This document shows, in pieces, positions 1-8,734 of a stretch of 64,000 nt of DNA. Under the pieces are notes generated by a model. That model saw only the letters and a list, made by a program, of their open reading frames with translations. It ran no database searches and was not told the DNA's origin. The stretch is from Acetitomaculum ruminis DSM 5522 (GTDB lineage: Bacteria > Bacillota > Clostridia > Lachnospirales > Lachnospiraceae): positions 16,526 to 80,525 of the forward strand of contig NZ_FOJY01000015.1 in assembly GCF_900112085.1 (NCBI RefSeq), written 5' to 3'. Numbering within the stretch: position 1 is the first letter of the stretch; each line of letters opens with the position of its first letter. The position numbers were made by a program, and so were the translations under genes.

Positions 1-2
1 GC

Positions 3-617
3 TACGGTAAATATAATATAAGACCGGACAGAATGGGAATTGACCTTTTAAGTGTAAGTGGACATAAGATTCATGCCCCTAAGGGAAGTGGATTTTTATA
101 TAAAAATGAAAAAGTAAATTTTAAACCACTGATACATGGAGGAGGTCAGCAGGAAGGCTACCGCTCTGGAACGGAAAATGTACCGGCTATTGCAGGTTTA
201 GGACTTGCTGCAAAGCTAATGTATGATAATTTGGATGAAAAAACAAGGAATATGAGAGAATTAAGAGCTTTTTTCATTGAGAATATGTCAGCTACAGAAG
301 GCATAAGCATAAACGGACCCCTAAATAATGATGAAGCTGCACCTCATATTATCAGTGTAAGTTTTAAAGGAATGAGAAGTGAGGTTATGCTTCATGCTTT
401 AGAAGAAAGGGGAATTTATGTATCCGCAGGTTCTGCCTGCTCTTCTAACAAGCCTGCAATCAGCAAAACTTTACTTGCCATAAATCTGGATAAAGACTTG
501 CTGGATTCCACAGTCAGATACAGTCTAAATGGTGATAATAACAAAGAAGAAATAATTTATGCCATAGAAAATACCAAAGAAATATACGCAAAATACAAAA
601 AATATATGAGACACTAA
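3..617 (+). CDS. Cysteine desulfurase, C-terminal part (5' end outside window)
   Basis: PLP-dependent enzyme that takes sulfur from cysteine as a protein persulfide. The reading frame is open from the window edge, so the N-terminus is missing. The PLP lysine lies in SVSGHK (codons near 50-67), and the catalytic cysteine loop is SAGSACSS near 430-450. The GGGQQEGYRSGTENV segment is typical of NifS/IscS proteins. thiI follows 24 bp downstream, the arrangement of the dedicated NifZ-ThiI pair of Bacillus, so the likely role is sulfur donor for tRNA 4-thiouridine; that role is inferred from the neighbour. Confidence 0.93.
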   Translation, partial: YGKYNIRPDRMGIDLLSVSGHKIHAPKGSGFLYKNEKVNFKPLIHGGGQQEGYRSGTENVPAIAGLGLAAKLMYDNLDEKTRNMRELRAFFIENMSATEGISINGPLNNDEAAPHIISVSFKGMRSEVMLHALEERGIYVSAGSACSSNKPAISKTLLAINLDKDLLDSTVRYSLNGDNNKEEIIYAIENTKEIYAKYKKYMRH

Positions 618-641
618 AAGCTATTTCAGTCAGGAGGAAAA

Positions 642-1823
642 ATGAATTATAAAGCATTCTTGATAAAGTACGGTGAAATCGGAGTTAAGGGAAAAAACAG
701 ATATTTATTTGAAAATGCTCTTTTAAATCAGATTCGTTATGCTCTAGCTAAAGTAGATGGGGAATTTGAGGTAACAAAAGAACAAGGAAGAGTATATGTT
801 GAAGTAATTGGAGAATATGATTATTTAGATACGGTTGATGCTCTAAAAAGGGTATTTGGAATCGCTGCAATCTGTCCCGTTGTACATGTTGAAGACAGTG
901 GAAAAGAGGCTCTGTTTGAAGATGTAAAAAAATACATTAAAGAGACCTATGGCCAAAAAGAGCATACCTTTAAGGTAAATGTCAGACGAGCAAGAAAAGA
1001 TTATCCCATAAAATCAATGGAATTAAATGCCATGATTGGTGAACAGATTTTAGAAGCTTTTGAAAATATGAAAGTAGATGTTCACAATCCTGAAATCATG
1101 TTAAACATAGAAATCAGAAAGAAAATATATATATATTCCGAAGAAATAAAGGGACCGGGTGGAATGCCTGTTGGAACAGCCGGAAAAGCAATGCTTTTAT
1201 TATCCGGAGGTATTGACAGTCCTGTTGCAGGATATATGGTATCAAAAAGAGGTGTTGAAATTGATGCGGTTTATTTTCATGCTCCGCCTTATACCTCAGA
1301 AAGGGCAAAACAAAAGGTAGTAGACCTTGCCAGAGAAATCTCGGTTTATACAGGCCCTATTAAGCTTCATGTGGTTAATTTTACCGATATTCAATTATAT
1401 ATCTATGATCAGTGTCCACATGATGAGCTTACAATCATAATGAGACGCTATATGATGAAAATAGCTGAGCATTTTGCAAATGAAAACAAATGCCTGGGGC
1501 TGGTTACAGGAGAAAGCATAGGACAGGTTGCCAGTCAGACCATGTATTCTTTGGCATGTACTAATGAAGTATGTGAAATGCCGGTATATAGACCACTTAT
1601 AGCTTTTGATAAGCAGGATATTGTTGATATTTCAGAAAAAATCGGTACTTATGAAACTTCAATTCTTCCTTTTGAGGACTGTTGTACGATTTTTGTGGCA
1701 AAACATCCTGTTACAAAACCAAGTTTAAAGGTAATAAAACGCTCTGAAGTTAAACTTGCAGAAAAGATAGATGAACTTATGAAAACAGCTATAGAAACAA
1801 CAGAGGTTATAGAAGTAAAATAA
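642..1823 (+). CDS. thiI: tRNA 4-thiouridine synthase ThiI
   Basis: Adenylates U8 of tRNA and inserts sulfur to make 4-thiouridine; the family can also serve thiamin thiazole synthesis. At 393 aa it has the N-terminal ferredoxin-like/THUMP region (about residues 1-165) and the PP-loop SGGIDSPVA near residues 187-195. There is no C-terminal rhodanese domain, so it is the short form found in Bacillus and clostridia, which depends on a partner cysteine desulfurase; one is encoded directly upstream. GGAGG lies just before the ATG. Confidence 0.95.
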   Translation: MNYKAFLIKYGEIGVKGKNRYLFENALLNQIRYALAKVDGEFEVTKEQGRVYVEVIGEYDYLDTVDALKRVFGIAAICPVVHVEDSGKEALFEDVKKYIKETYGQKEHTFKVNVRRARKDYPIKSMELNAMIGEQILEAFENMKVDVHNPEIMLNIEIRKKIYIYSEEIKGPGGMPVGTAGKAMLLLSGGIDSPVAGYMVSKRGVEIDAVYFHAPPYTSERAKQKVVDLAREISVYTGPIKLHVVNFTDIQLYIYDQCPHDELTIIMRRYMMKIAEHFANENKCLGLVTGESIGQVASQTMYSLACTNEVCEMPVYRPLIAFDKQDIVDISEKIGTYETSILPFEDCCTIFVAKHPVTKPSLKVIKRSEVKLAEKIDELMKTAIETTEVIEVK

Positions 1824-1849
1824 AAAAGGCAGCCTCAAAAAAGGCTGCC
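1823..1849. terminator. Terminator between convergent thiI and HPr-like gene
   Basis: An 8-bp perfect stem, GGCAGCCT (1829-1836) and AGGCTGCC (1842-1849), with a 5-nt loop. The A run at 1823-1828 becomes a U tract on the minus strand, so it works best as terminator of the minus-strand HPr-like gene. The plus-strand side is less T-rich. Confidence 0.8.
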
Positions 1850-1872
1850 ATATTCTAAAAAGCTTTTAAATT

Positions 1873-2106
1873 CTATTGCACAATAAAATCATTAAGTTTT
1901 TCGATAATACTTGAACAATCACCATCCTGGTGGATATGCAGTTCAATAGGTTTTGAAAGATCAAGACTGAAAATTCCCATGATTGATTTAGCATCAATCA
2001 CATAACGACCTGAAATAAGATCAAAGTCACAATCGAAAAAGGTTAATGTATTTACGAATTTTTTTACATCATCTATTGATTTAAGACTAACATTTACTGT
2101 TTGCAT
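1873..2106 (-). CDS. Crh-like HPr-family protein without phosphohistidine
   Basis: A 77-aa HPr-fold protein. The start at 2106 is chosen over the longer frame because AAAGGAG lies just upstream (about 2112-2118). The regulatory segment AKSIMGIFSLDLS matches the Ser46 region of HPr, the site used by HPr kinase. The GxHARP block that carries the phosphorylatable His15 is replaced by SIDDVKKFVN, so transfer of phosphate from PEP-PTS enzyme I is not expected. This resembles Crh, the Bacillus HPr paralogue used in CcpA-linked carbon regulation, although Crh keeps more of the ARP block. Single gene with its own promoter. The regulatory role is inferred. Confidence 0.85.
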   Translation of the reverse strand: MQTVNVSLKSIDDVKKFVNTLTFFDCDFDLISGRYVIDAKSIMGIFSLDLSKPIELHIHQDGDCSSIIEKLNDFIVQ

Positions 2107-2151
2107 AATTTTCTCCTTTACTAAAAACAAAGTCACATTTGTTACCTGTAC

Positions 2152-2181
2152 ATAATACTTCTTTTAATTAAAAAATGTCAA
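2152..2181 (-). promoter_or_regulatory. Sigma-A-type promoter of the Crh-like gene
   Basis: Read on the minus strand: TTGACA (2176-2181), 18-nt spacer, TATTAT (2152-2157), about 45 nt before the start codon. The match to consensus is strong and the position fits. Confidence 0.7.
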
Positions 2182-2395
2182 CATCAGTTATCATATTGAT
2201 AGAAACAAACATAAGCTTATTATGTTTTTCGGATTATTTTCAGATGAAATAATAGTCACAATGAAACTTAAAGGAAAAATATAGTAGAAGATAGAATTTA
2301 TGCATACACAATTTCTAAAGAAACTTTAAAACTTAAATCCCGAAATTATAATTATCACTTAAGAGGCTTTATTATATTACGATAGGAGAAAAACA

Positions 2396-3694
2396 ATGAA
2401 AAAAGCTGCATTTCATAATCTTGGCTGCAAGGTAAATGCCTATGAAACAGATGCAATGTTAGAAAGCCTGAAAAATGACGGCTATGAGATAGTAGATTTT
2501 AATGAAGAAGCAGATATTTATATAATTAACACCTGTTCTGTTACAAATGTTGCTGATAAAAAGTCCAGACAAATGATTCACAGGGCAAAAAAGAAAAATC
2601 CCAATGCTCTTATTATTGCATGCGGCTGTTATGTTCAGACTTCAAAAGATGAAGTAATAAAAGACGGCACTGCCCATATAGTTATTGGTACAAATCACAA
2701 GAATAAAATTCTTGATTATATAAAAGATTATTACGATGGAGCAGAAAAGATAGTTAATATTGATGATATAAGTCATGAGCATCAATATGAAAAAATAACA
2801 GCTAATCAGGCAGGTGAAAACACCAGGGCATACATGAAAATTCAGGATGGCTGTAATCAGTTTTGCAGTTACTGCATTATTCCCTATGCAAGGGGAAGAG
2901 CCAGAAGCAGAAGCTTTGAAGATATATATGAAGAGGCAAAGGTATTGGCTTCAAAAAAATACAAAGAAATTGTTTTAACAGGAATACATCTTTCTTCCTA
3001 CGGGAAGGATACGGGAGATACACTGTTACATGTTATTAAAGAACTGTCCTGTATTGAAGGTATAGAACGAATCAGATTAGGCTCTATAGAACCTGGGATT
3101 ATCAGTGATGAATTTTTAGAAGAAGTATCAAAAATCAAAGAATTTTGTCCACATTTTCATATATCCATGCAAAGTGGATGTGACAGTGTCTTAAAGAGAA
3201 TGAACAGACATTATACAGCTGATGAATATTATGAAAAATGCTGCAAAATCAGAAAATATTTTGAACATCCTGCCATAACAACAGATGTAATTGTGGGATT
3301 TCCTATGGAAAGTGAAGAAGAGTTTAATGAAACCTATGACTTTATAAAAAAGGTAGAGTTTTACGAAACTCATGTATTTAAGTATTCCAGAAGAAAAGGA
3401 ACTAAAGCTGATAAAATGGAGGGACAGGTAAAAGAAGAAATAAAAAATGAAAGGAGTGATATACTTTTAAAGGAAAATGAGCTTAAAAGAAAGAAATTTA
3501 TCGAATATTATCTTGATAAAGAAATAGAAGTTCTTTTTGAAGATACTATAGAAGTTGATGATAAAATTTATCAGCTTGGACATACAAAAGAGTATGTTAA
3601 GGCTGCGTTACTTTCTAAAGAAAATCTTTCAAATACAAGCAAGATAGGAAAAGCAAAGGGATTTTTACAAAATAATATATTGCTATTAGAGTAA
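2396..3694 (+). CDS. mtaB: tRNA-t6A37 methylthiotransferase MtaB
   Basis: Radical-SAM methylthiotransferase that converts t6A37 to ms2t6A in tRNAs reading ANN codons. At 432 aa it shows the UPF0004 N-terminus (LGCKVNAYETDAM, cysteines near 11, 47 and 76 for the auxiliary cluster), the radical-SAM CNQFCSYC motif near residues 153-160 followed by IPYARGRARS, and a C-terminal TRAM-like region. GGAG precedes the ATG. The 260-bp divergent space from the HPr-like gene should hold its promoter, but I see no convincing one. Confidence 0.95.
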   Translation: MKKAAFHNLGCKVNAYETDAMLESLKNDGYEIVDFNEEADIYIINTCSVTNVADKKSRQMIHRAKKKNPNALIIACGCYVQTSKDEVIKDGTAHIVIGTNHKNKILDYIKDYYDGAEKIVNIDDISHEHQYEKITANQAGENTRAYMKIQDGCNQFCSYCIIPYARGRARSRSFEDIYEEAKVLASKKYKEIVLTGIHLSSYGKDTGDTLLHVIKELSCIEGIERIRLGSIEPGIISDEFLEEVSKIKEFCPHFHISMQSGCDSVLKRMNRHYTADEYYEKCCKIRKYFEHPAITTDVIVGFPMESEEEFNETYDFIKKVEFYETHVFKYSRRKGTKADKMEGQVKEEIKNERSDILLKENELKRKKFIEYYLDKEIEVLFEDTIEVDDKIYQLGHTKEYVKAALLSKENLSNTSKIGKAKGFLQNNILLLE

Positions 3695-3721
3695 ATATGA
3701 CGATACCTAATAAGAATCCCA

Positions 3722-3750
3722 TTGAATTATTAACTCTATTATATTATATT
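3722..3750 (+). promoter_or_regulatory. Putative sigma-A promoter before ireB
   Basis: TTGAAT (3722-3727), 17-nt spacer, TATATT (3745-3750), in an AT-rich gap about 40 nt upstream of ireB. It would drive the ireB-ruvX-DUF1292 group. Confidence 0.5.
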
Positions 3751-3792
3751 AGAATAGAATAATAAGTGTGCGGATGCACTTAAAGAGGACGT

Positions 3793-4071
3793 ATGAAAAT
3801 GAAAGATAAAAACAATACACAATTTTTTGATGTATCAGTAGAGCAAACACGCTCTGTTAAATCTATTATAGAGGATGTTTATAAAGCACTTTCTGAGAAG
3901 GGATATAATCCGGTTAATCAGATAGTGGGATATATTATGTCCGGAGACCCTACCTATATTACTTCTTACAAAAATGCAAGAAGTCTTATTGTGAAGGTTG
4001 AAAGAGATGAACTTGTGGAAGAACTTTTAGCTGAATATATCAAAAATAATTCCTGGAAAGAAGAAAACTAG
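3793..4071 (+). CDS. ireB: IreB family regulatory phosphoprotein
   Basis: A small cytosolic protein (92 aa) of the former UPF0297 family. In Enterococcus, IreB is a substrate of the Ser/Thr kinase IreK and modulates cell-envelope stress and cephalosporin resistance. Family signatures seen: N-terminal [14 protein letters not shown] with phosphorylatable Thr/Ser, [20 protein letters not shown], and the ending [11 protein letters not shown]. The start may be the second Met (3799). The stop abuts the ruvX start, as in many Firmicutes. Confidence 0.93.
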   Translation: MKMKDKNNTQFFDVSVEQTRSVKSIIEDVYKALSEKGYNPVNQIVGYIMSGDPTYITSYKNARSLIVKVERDELVEELLAEYIKNNSWKEEN

Positions 4072-4494
4072 ATGAGGATAATGGGACTTGATTATGGTTC
4101 AAAAACCGTTGGTGTGGCACTAAGTGATGAACTTCTTATCACAGCTTCGGCATTTGAAACCATTTCTAGAAAGTCAGAAAAGAAACTAAGACAGACTCTT
4201 GCCAGAATTGATGAAATTGTGGCTGAAAAAGAGGTTGGAAAAATTGTACTTGGATTCCCTAAGAATATGAACAATACAGAGGGAGAGCGTTGTGAAAAAA
4301 CTCTGGAATTCAAAAATATGCTGGAAAAACGTACAGGACTTGAAGTAATATTATGCGATGAAAGACTGACTACTCTTCAGGCACAAAAGGTTTTGATGGA
4401 TGAGTCGGTGCGACGGGAAAATCGTAAGCAATATGTTGATCAAATTGCAGCAGCCCTGATTTTACAGAATTACTTGGAAAATATTTCAAAATAA
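4072..4494 (+). CDS. ruvX: RuvX/YqgF Holliday junction resolvase-like nuclease
   Basis: RNase H-fold protein of 140 aa, a normal size for the family. It opens with the [15 protein letters not shown] nucleotide/metal-binding strand and carries [10 protein letters not shown] and [10 protein letters not shown], the conserved acidic positions. The family is linked to Holliday-junction resolution and to pre-16S rRNA end processing; which applies here cannot be read from sequence. Translationally coupled to ireB (zero spacing). Confidence 0.93.
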   Translation: MRIMGLDYGSKTVGVALSDELLITASAFETISRKSEKKLRQTLARIDEIVAEKEVGKIVLGFPKNMNNTEGERCEKTLEFKNMLEKRTGLEVILCDERLTTLQAQKVLMDESVRRENRKQYVDQIAAALILQNYLENISK

Positions 4495-4505
4495 TCGGAG
4501 GAAAG

Positions 4506-4766
4506 ATGGAGAAAATAAAGTTTAAAATAGAAGGAAGCGAAGAATTTGATGAATTCTTTGTTTTGGCATCAACAGTCGTTGCAGGATGCACATATCTTCT
4601 GGTTACGGAAGATGAGGAAGGAGACAGCGATTGTTATATTTTATTGGAAAAAACTTCAGAAAACATGGATGAAATCGCCTATGAAATTGTTGAAGACGAG
4701 GTGACATTGGGATCTTTATCTAAGATTTTCGAAGAATTAATAGATGACATTAGTATAGAACAGTAG
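4506..4766 (+). CDS. DUF1292 (UPF0473/YrzB-like) protein
   Basis: An 86-aa acidic protein with the DUF1292 core: FFVLASTVVAGCTYLLVTED, then a Y-I-L-L strand and a helical end. It is the third member of the conserved ireB-ruvX-yrzB cluster. No biochemical role is established. GGAGG is 6 nt upstream of the ATG. Confidence 0.88.
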   Translation: MEKIKFKIEGSEEFDEFFVLASTVVAGCTYLLVTEDEEGDSDCYILLEKTSENMDEIAYEIVEDEVTLGSLSKIFEELIDDISIEQ

Positions 4767-4808
4767 AAGTTAAATGTCTTAAAGGTACTTTGAAAGGAGT
4801 GAAATTTT

Positions 4809-4847
4809 ATGTACCTAAATGGCATATTTGGCTTTGTTATGTTTTAA
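4809..4847 (+). CDS. Possible 12-residue leader peptide before RNase J
   Basis: A strong AAAGGAG (4793-4799) is correctly spaced from an ATG that opens a 12-codon frame, MYLNGIFGFVMF, then stop. Nothing else in the 4767-5109 gap uses this ribosome site. It may be a leader peptide or the remains of a lost gene; related genomes often have a Fur-type regulator at this place. No function can be assigned. Confidence 0.3.
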   Translation: MYLNGIFGFVMF

Positions 4848-5109
4848 AAACTGGTATTTATTGGACGTGGTTTCACAAATATTCCCATACTTTGATATTG
4901 TTTAAATTACCTTTGCAGTAGTTTCATTAAGACTGTAACGGTTGAATTTAAAAATATCACAAGTATCCTGCAAATAAAAAAGTACGTAGAATTTGAAGTC
5001 ATTTCTGTATAATTGCAGGCATTCAAATCAAGAAAAAAATTACAAAGTTATTTTGCCATTAGGTGTCAGATTGTGCCTTGAGACCATTATATTTTTTGGA
5101 GGTGCAGTT
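4848..5109 (+). other. 5' region of RNase J gene without a recognisable gene
   Basis: An AT-rich gap. An in-frame extension of the RNase J frame reaches 4993, but its 39 extra codons do not resemble any RNase J N-terminus, and the GGAGGTG at 5098-5104 points to the TTG at 5110. I found no riboswitch or clear terminator here. Confidence 0.5.
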
Positions 5110-6777
5110 TTGAAGAATGTTAATAATTCAAAATTAAAGATAATTCCTTTAGGAGGAATGGAACTTATTGGAATGAATATTACTGCTTTTGAATTCGAAG
5201 ACAGTATTATTGTTGTTGACTGCGGATTGGCATTTCCGGCAGAGGACATGTTTGGAATAGACCTGGTAATACCGGATGTGACTTATCTTAGAGATAATGC
5301 TGATAAGGTAAAAGGATTCGTTATAACCCACGGTCATGAGGATCATATCGGTGCTTTACCTTATGTTTTAAAAGATGTAGAGGCTGCTATATACGCTACC
5401 AAGCTTACAATGGGTATAATAGACAGTAAGTTAAAGGAACATAATCTTCAAAAGAAGATTCGCCGCAAAGTGGTAAAACACGGGCAGTCCATTAATCTTG
5501 GAAGTTTTAGAATAGAATTTATTAAAACAAACCATAGTATAGTTGATGCATCAGCTCTTGCCATATATTCTCCGGCAGGGATAATAGTCCACACAGGAGA
5601 CTTTAAAGTGGATTATACACCGGTATTTGGAGATGCCATAGATTTACAAAGGTTTGGAGAAATTGGTAAAAAAGGAGTTTTGGCTTTAATGTGCGAAAGT
5701 ACAAATGCCGAAAGACCGGGCTTTACCTTGTCAGAAAAAAGTGTTGGAAAAACATTAGATACAATCTTTGCAGAACATACAGAAAACAGAATAATTGTTG
5801 CAACTTTTGCCTCAAATGTTGACAGGGTTCAGCAGATTATAAATACATCCTACAGATTTGGGAGAAAAGTTGCCATTGAAGGAAGAAGTATGGTAAATGT
5901 AATATCCATAGCTTCAGATTTAGGATATCTTGATATTCCTGAAAATACCCTCATTGAAACAGAGCAGCTTGATAATTACCCATGCGAAAGAACGGTATTT
6001 ATTACTACCGGAAGTCAGGGAGAATCCATGGCAGCTTTATCCAGAATGGCAGAGGGGACACATAAAAAAGTAAAAATAAGACCTAATGACACTGTTATAT
6101 TAAGCTCAAATCCAATACCGGGAAATGAAAAATCAGTTTCAAAAATAATAAATGAATTGTTAGCTATGAAAGCTGAGGTTATTTATCATGATGCCCATGT
6201 TTCAGGTCATGCTTGCCAGGAAGAAATAAAACTGATTTATGCATTGGTGAAACCTAAATATGCAATTCCGATACATGGTGAATTTAAACACAGAACCGCC
6301 CAGGCTGAGCTTATTAAGGGACTTGGTTATGATAATGACCATATTTTTATGTTACAAACCGGAGATGTCCTAGAACTTAGTGAAGACAGCGAGGCAAAGA
6401 TAGTTGGAAAAGTTCCTGCCGGAAGAGTGCTGGTAGACGGACTTGGTGTGGGAGATGTTGGAAATATTGTACTAAGGGACAGACAGCATCTTGCAGAAGA
6501 CGGAATCATAATAGTGGTAATGACCTTAGAAAGAGGCAGTGCAAATGTTTTGTCAGGACCTGATATTGTTTCCAGGGGATTTGTGTATGTAAGAGAATCC
6601 GAAAGTCTTATGGATGGTGCCAGACTGGTAATATCCGAGGCTATTGAAAGGTGTCAGGAAAAAGGTACTTCTGATTGGAGTAGAATTAAAAGTGCTATAA
6701 AAGATGATTTAGGAGAATTTGTCTGGAAAGAAACAAAGAGAAACCCTATGATACTTCCGATTATTATGGAAGTTTAA
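5110..6777 (+). CDS. rnj: Ribonuclease J
   Basis: Metallo-beta-lactamase/beta-CASP ribonuclease with 5'-exo and endo activity, central to mRNA decay in Firmicutes. I use the TTG start at 5110 because GGAGGTG sits 5 nt upstream and the protein then begins KNVNNSKLKIIPLGGMELIG, as the family does, giving 555 aa, the normal length. The zinc motif HGHEDHIGA is near residues 74-82; the beta-CASP parts include TTGSQGE and LSSNPIPGNE, followed by PIHGEFKHR and the C-terminal domain. Only one RNase J gene is in the window, so J1 versus J2 is not decided. Confidence 0.94.
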   Translation: MKNVNNSKLKIIPLGGMELIGMNITAFEFEDSIIVVDCGLAFPAEDMFGIDLVIPDVTYLRDNADKVKGFVITHGHEDHIGALPYVLKDVEAAIYATKLTMGIIDSKLKEHNLQKKIRRKVVKHGQSINLGSFRIEFIKTNHSIVDASALAIYSPAGIIVHTGDFKVDYTPVFGDAIDLQRFGEIGKKGVLALMCESTNAERPGFTLSEKSVGKTLDTIFAEHTENRIIVATFASNVDRVQQIINTSYRFGRKVAIEGRSMVNVISIASDLGYLDIPENTLIETEQLDNYPCERTVFITTGSQGESMAALSRMAEGTHKKVKIRPNDTVILSSNPIPGNEKSVSKIINELLAMKAEVIYHDAHVSGHACQEEIKLIYALVKPKYAIPIHGEFKHRTAQAELIKGLGYDNDHIFMLQTGDVLELSEDSEAKIVGKVPAGRVLVDGLGVGDVGNIVLRDRQHLAEDGIIIVVMTLERGSANVLSGPDIVSRGFVYVRESESLMDGARLVISEAIERCQEKGTSDWSRIKSAIKDDLGEFVWKETKRNPMILPIIMEV

Positions 6778-6831
6778 ATAGAGTTTATTAATTAAAACAG
6801 GCACTGGAAAGATATTTTGAAGGAAAGAAAA

Positions 6832-7479
6832 ATGCTGGTAAACGAAAGGCTTATAGAGTACATAAACACGCTGGATAGTGAGAATTCAGAAATTTTAAAT
6901 ACAATTGAAAAAGAGGCATTAAGGGATAATGTCCCTATTGTCAGAAAAGATATGCAGGCCTTTTTAAAATTTGTTTTAGCCTTAAAGAAACCGGAAAAAA
7001 TATTAGAAGCCGGTACTGCAATCGGATTTTCCTCAATTTTAATGGGAGAAAATTCAAAAAAAGACTGTCATATTACGACCATAGAAAATTATCAAAAAAG
7101 AATAAATATTGCAAAAGAAAACATCAAAAGAGCTGGAATGACAGAAAAAATCACCCTTTTAGAAGGGGATGCCTTAGAAGTAATGGAAAAACTTGATGAT
7201 AAATATGATATGATATTTTTAGATGCATCAAAGGGGCAGTACATAAACCTGCTGCCCCAGGTGATGAGATTGTTAAAAAATGACGGAATTGTAATATCTG
7301 ATAATATGTTTCAGGACGGAGATCTTATTGAATCAAGATTTGCCGTTAGAAGAAGAGATAGAACTATCCATAAAAGGATAAGAGATTATATTTATGAAAT
7401 TACTCACAATGAATCGCTAAAAACCGTACTCTTACCTGTAGGAGACGGGGTTGCTTTTACAACAAGAGTGAGTAACTAG
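6832..7479 (+). CDS. trmR: tRNA 5-hydroxyuridine methyltransferase TrmR
   Basis: Class I SAM O-methyltransferase of the COMT-like YrrM group, 215 aa from the ATG at 6832, which has GGAAAG upstream; an in-frame TTG at 6817 is less likely. The SAM-binding loop ILEAGTAIGFSS is near residues 57-68, and MIFLDASKGQY provides the metal/substrate acidic site. In B. subtilis, TrmR methylates 5-hydroxyuridine at tRNA position 34 to 5-methoxyuridine. The next gene encodes the matching hydroxylation protein, which supports this call. Confidence 0.85.
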   Translation: MLVNERLIEYINTLDSENSEILNTIEKEALRDNVPIVRKDMQAFLKFVLALKKPEKILEAGTAIGFSSILMGENSKKDCHITTIENYQKRINIAKENIKRAGMTEKITLLEGDALEVMEKLDDKYDMIFLDASKGQYINLLPQVMRLLKNDGIVISDNMFQDGDLIESRFAVRRRDRTIHKRIRDYIYEITHNESLKTVLLPVGDGVAFTTRVSN

Positions 7480-7498
7480 TCTAGGAGGATTATATTTT

Positions 7499-8734
7499 AT
7501 GAAAATGCCGGAATTACTTGTACCTGCCAGCAGTTTAGAAGTATTAAAAACAGCAGTTGTATTTGGAGCAGACGCGGTATATATAGGTGGAGAAGCTTTT
7601 GGATTAAGAGCCATGGCTAAAAACTTTTCAAAAGAAGAAATGGCAGAAGGTATTGCCTTTGCTCATGAGAGAAATGTAAAAGTTTATGTAACAGCAAATA
7701 TACTGGCACATAATTATGATCTGGAAGGTGTTGAAAAATATTTTAATGAATTAAAAGAAATAAAACCTGATGCTCTGATAATTTCAGATCCGGGTGTATT
7801 TTCCATAGCTAAAAGAGTTTGCCCTGAAATAGATGTTCACATTTCAACCCAGGCAAATAATACAAACTATGGAACCTTTAATTTCTGGCACAGCCTTGGT
7901 GCCAGAAGGGTAGTAAGTGCAAGGGAGCTTTCTTTGGAGGAATTAAAGGAAATAAGAGCAAATATTCCTGATGACCTTGAAATAGAAACCTTTATTCATG
8001 GTGCAATGTGTATATCCTATTCAGGAAGATGTCTTTTAAGTAATTTTCTTACGGGAAGAGATGCTAACAGAGGTGCCTGTACCCACCCTTGCAGATGGAA
8101 ATATTCCATAATGGAAGAAACCAGACCGGGAGAGTATTTTCCTGTTTATGAAAATGAAAGAGGAACCTATATTTTTAATTCAAAGGATCTTTGTATGATT
8201 GAGCATATTCCGGAGCTTGTAGATGCGGGAATAGATAGTTTAAAGATAGAAGGAAGAATGAAAACAGCTCTTTATGTGGCTACTGTTGCAAGAACCTACA
8301 GAAAAGCTTTAGATGATTACAAAGAATCAAAAGAAAAATATCTTTCCAACATGGATTGGTATAAAGAGCAGATTGCAAGTTGCACCTACAGGCAGTTTAC
8401 AACAGGATTTTTCTTTGGAAAACCTGACGAAACAGCCCAGATTTATGATAATAATACCTACATAAAAGGTTATACCTATTTAGGAATAGTAGAGCCGGCT
8501 CTTGACGGACTTATTTCCATTACCCAGAAGAATAAATTTTCAGTAGGGGAAGAGATAGAGATAATGAAACCTGATGGAGAAAACCTTCTTGCTAAGGTAA
8601 TAGGCATCTATAATGATGAGGATGAGATGATGGAATCAGCTCCTCATCCACAGCAGCATTTAAGGGTAAGATTGTCAGAAATTGCAAATAAGTATGACAT
8701 CTTACGGCGTAGGGAGTTAGAGGATGGACATTGA
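7499..8734 (+). CDS. trhP: tRNA 5-hydroxyuridine formation protein TrhP (peptidase U32 family)
   Basis: A 411-aa U32-family protein. The signature ETFIHGAMCISYSGRCLLSN (about residues 160-180) and GACTHPCRW (about 193-201) give the four cysteines associated with an iron-sulfur cluster in the RNA-modifying members. TrhP/YegQ-type proteins hydroxylate U34 of tRNA using prephenate-derived chemistry, the step before TrmR. GGAGG at 7484-7488 fits the ATG at 7499. The family was long annotated as protease or collagenase; the operon with trmR favours tRNA modification. Confidence 0.85.
   Translation: MKMPELLVPASSLEVLKTAVVFGADAVYIGGEAFGLRAMAKNFSKEEMAEGIAFAHERNVKVYVTANILAHNYDLEGVEKYFNELKEIKPDALIISDPGVFSIAKRVCPEIDVHISTQANNTNYGTFNFWHSLGARRVVSARELSLEELKEIRANIPDDLEIETFIHGAMCISYSGRCLLSNFLTGRDANRGACTHPCRWKYSIMEETRPGEYFPVYENERGTYIFNSKDLCMIEHIPELVDAGIDSLKIEGRMKTALYVATVARTYRKALDDYKESKEKYLSNMDWYKEQIASCTYRQFTTGFFFGKPDETAQIYDNNTYIKGYTYLGIVEPALDGLISITQKNKFSVGEEIEIMKPDGENLLAKVIGIYNDEDEMMESAPHPQQHLRVRLSEIANKYDILRRRELEDGH

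Noticed and set aside
4993..5109. In-frame N-terminal extension of RNase J
   Set aside because: The 39 codons have no family similarity, and GGAGGTG points to the TTG at 5110.
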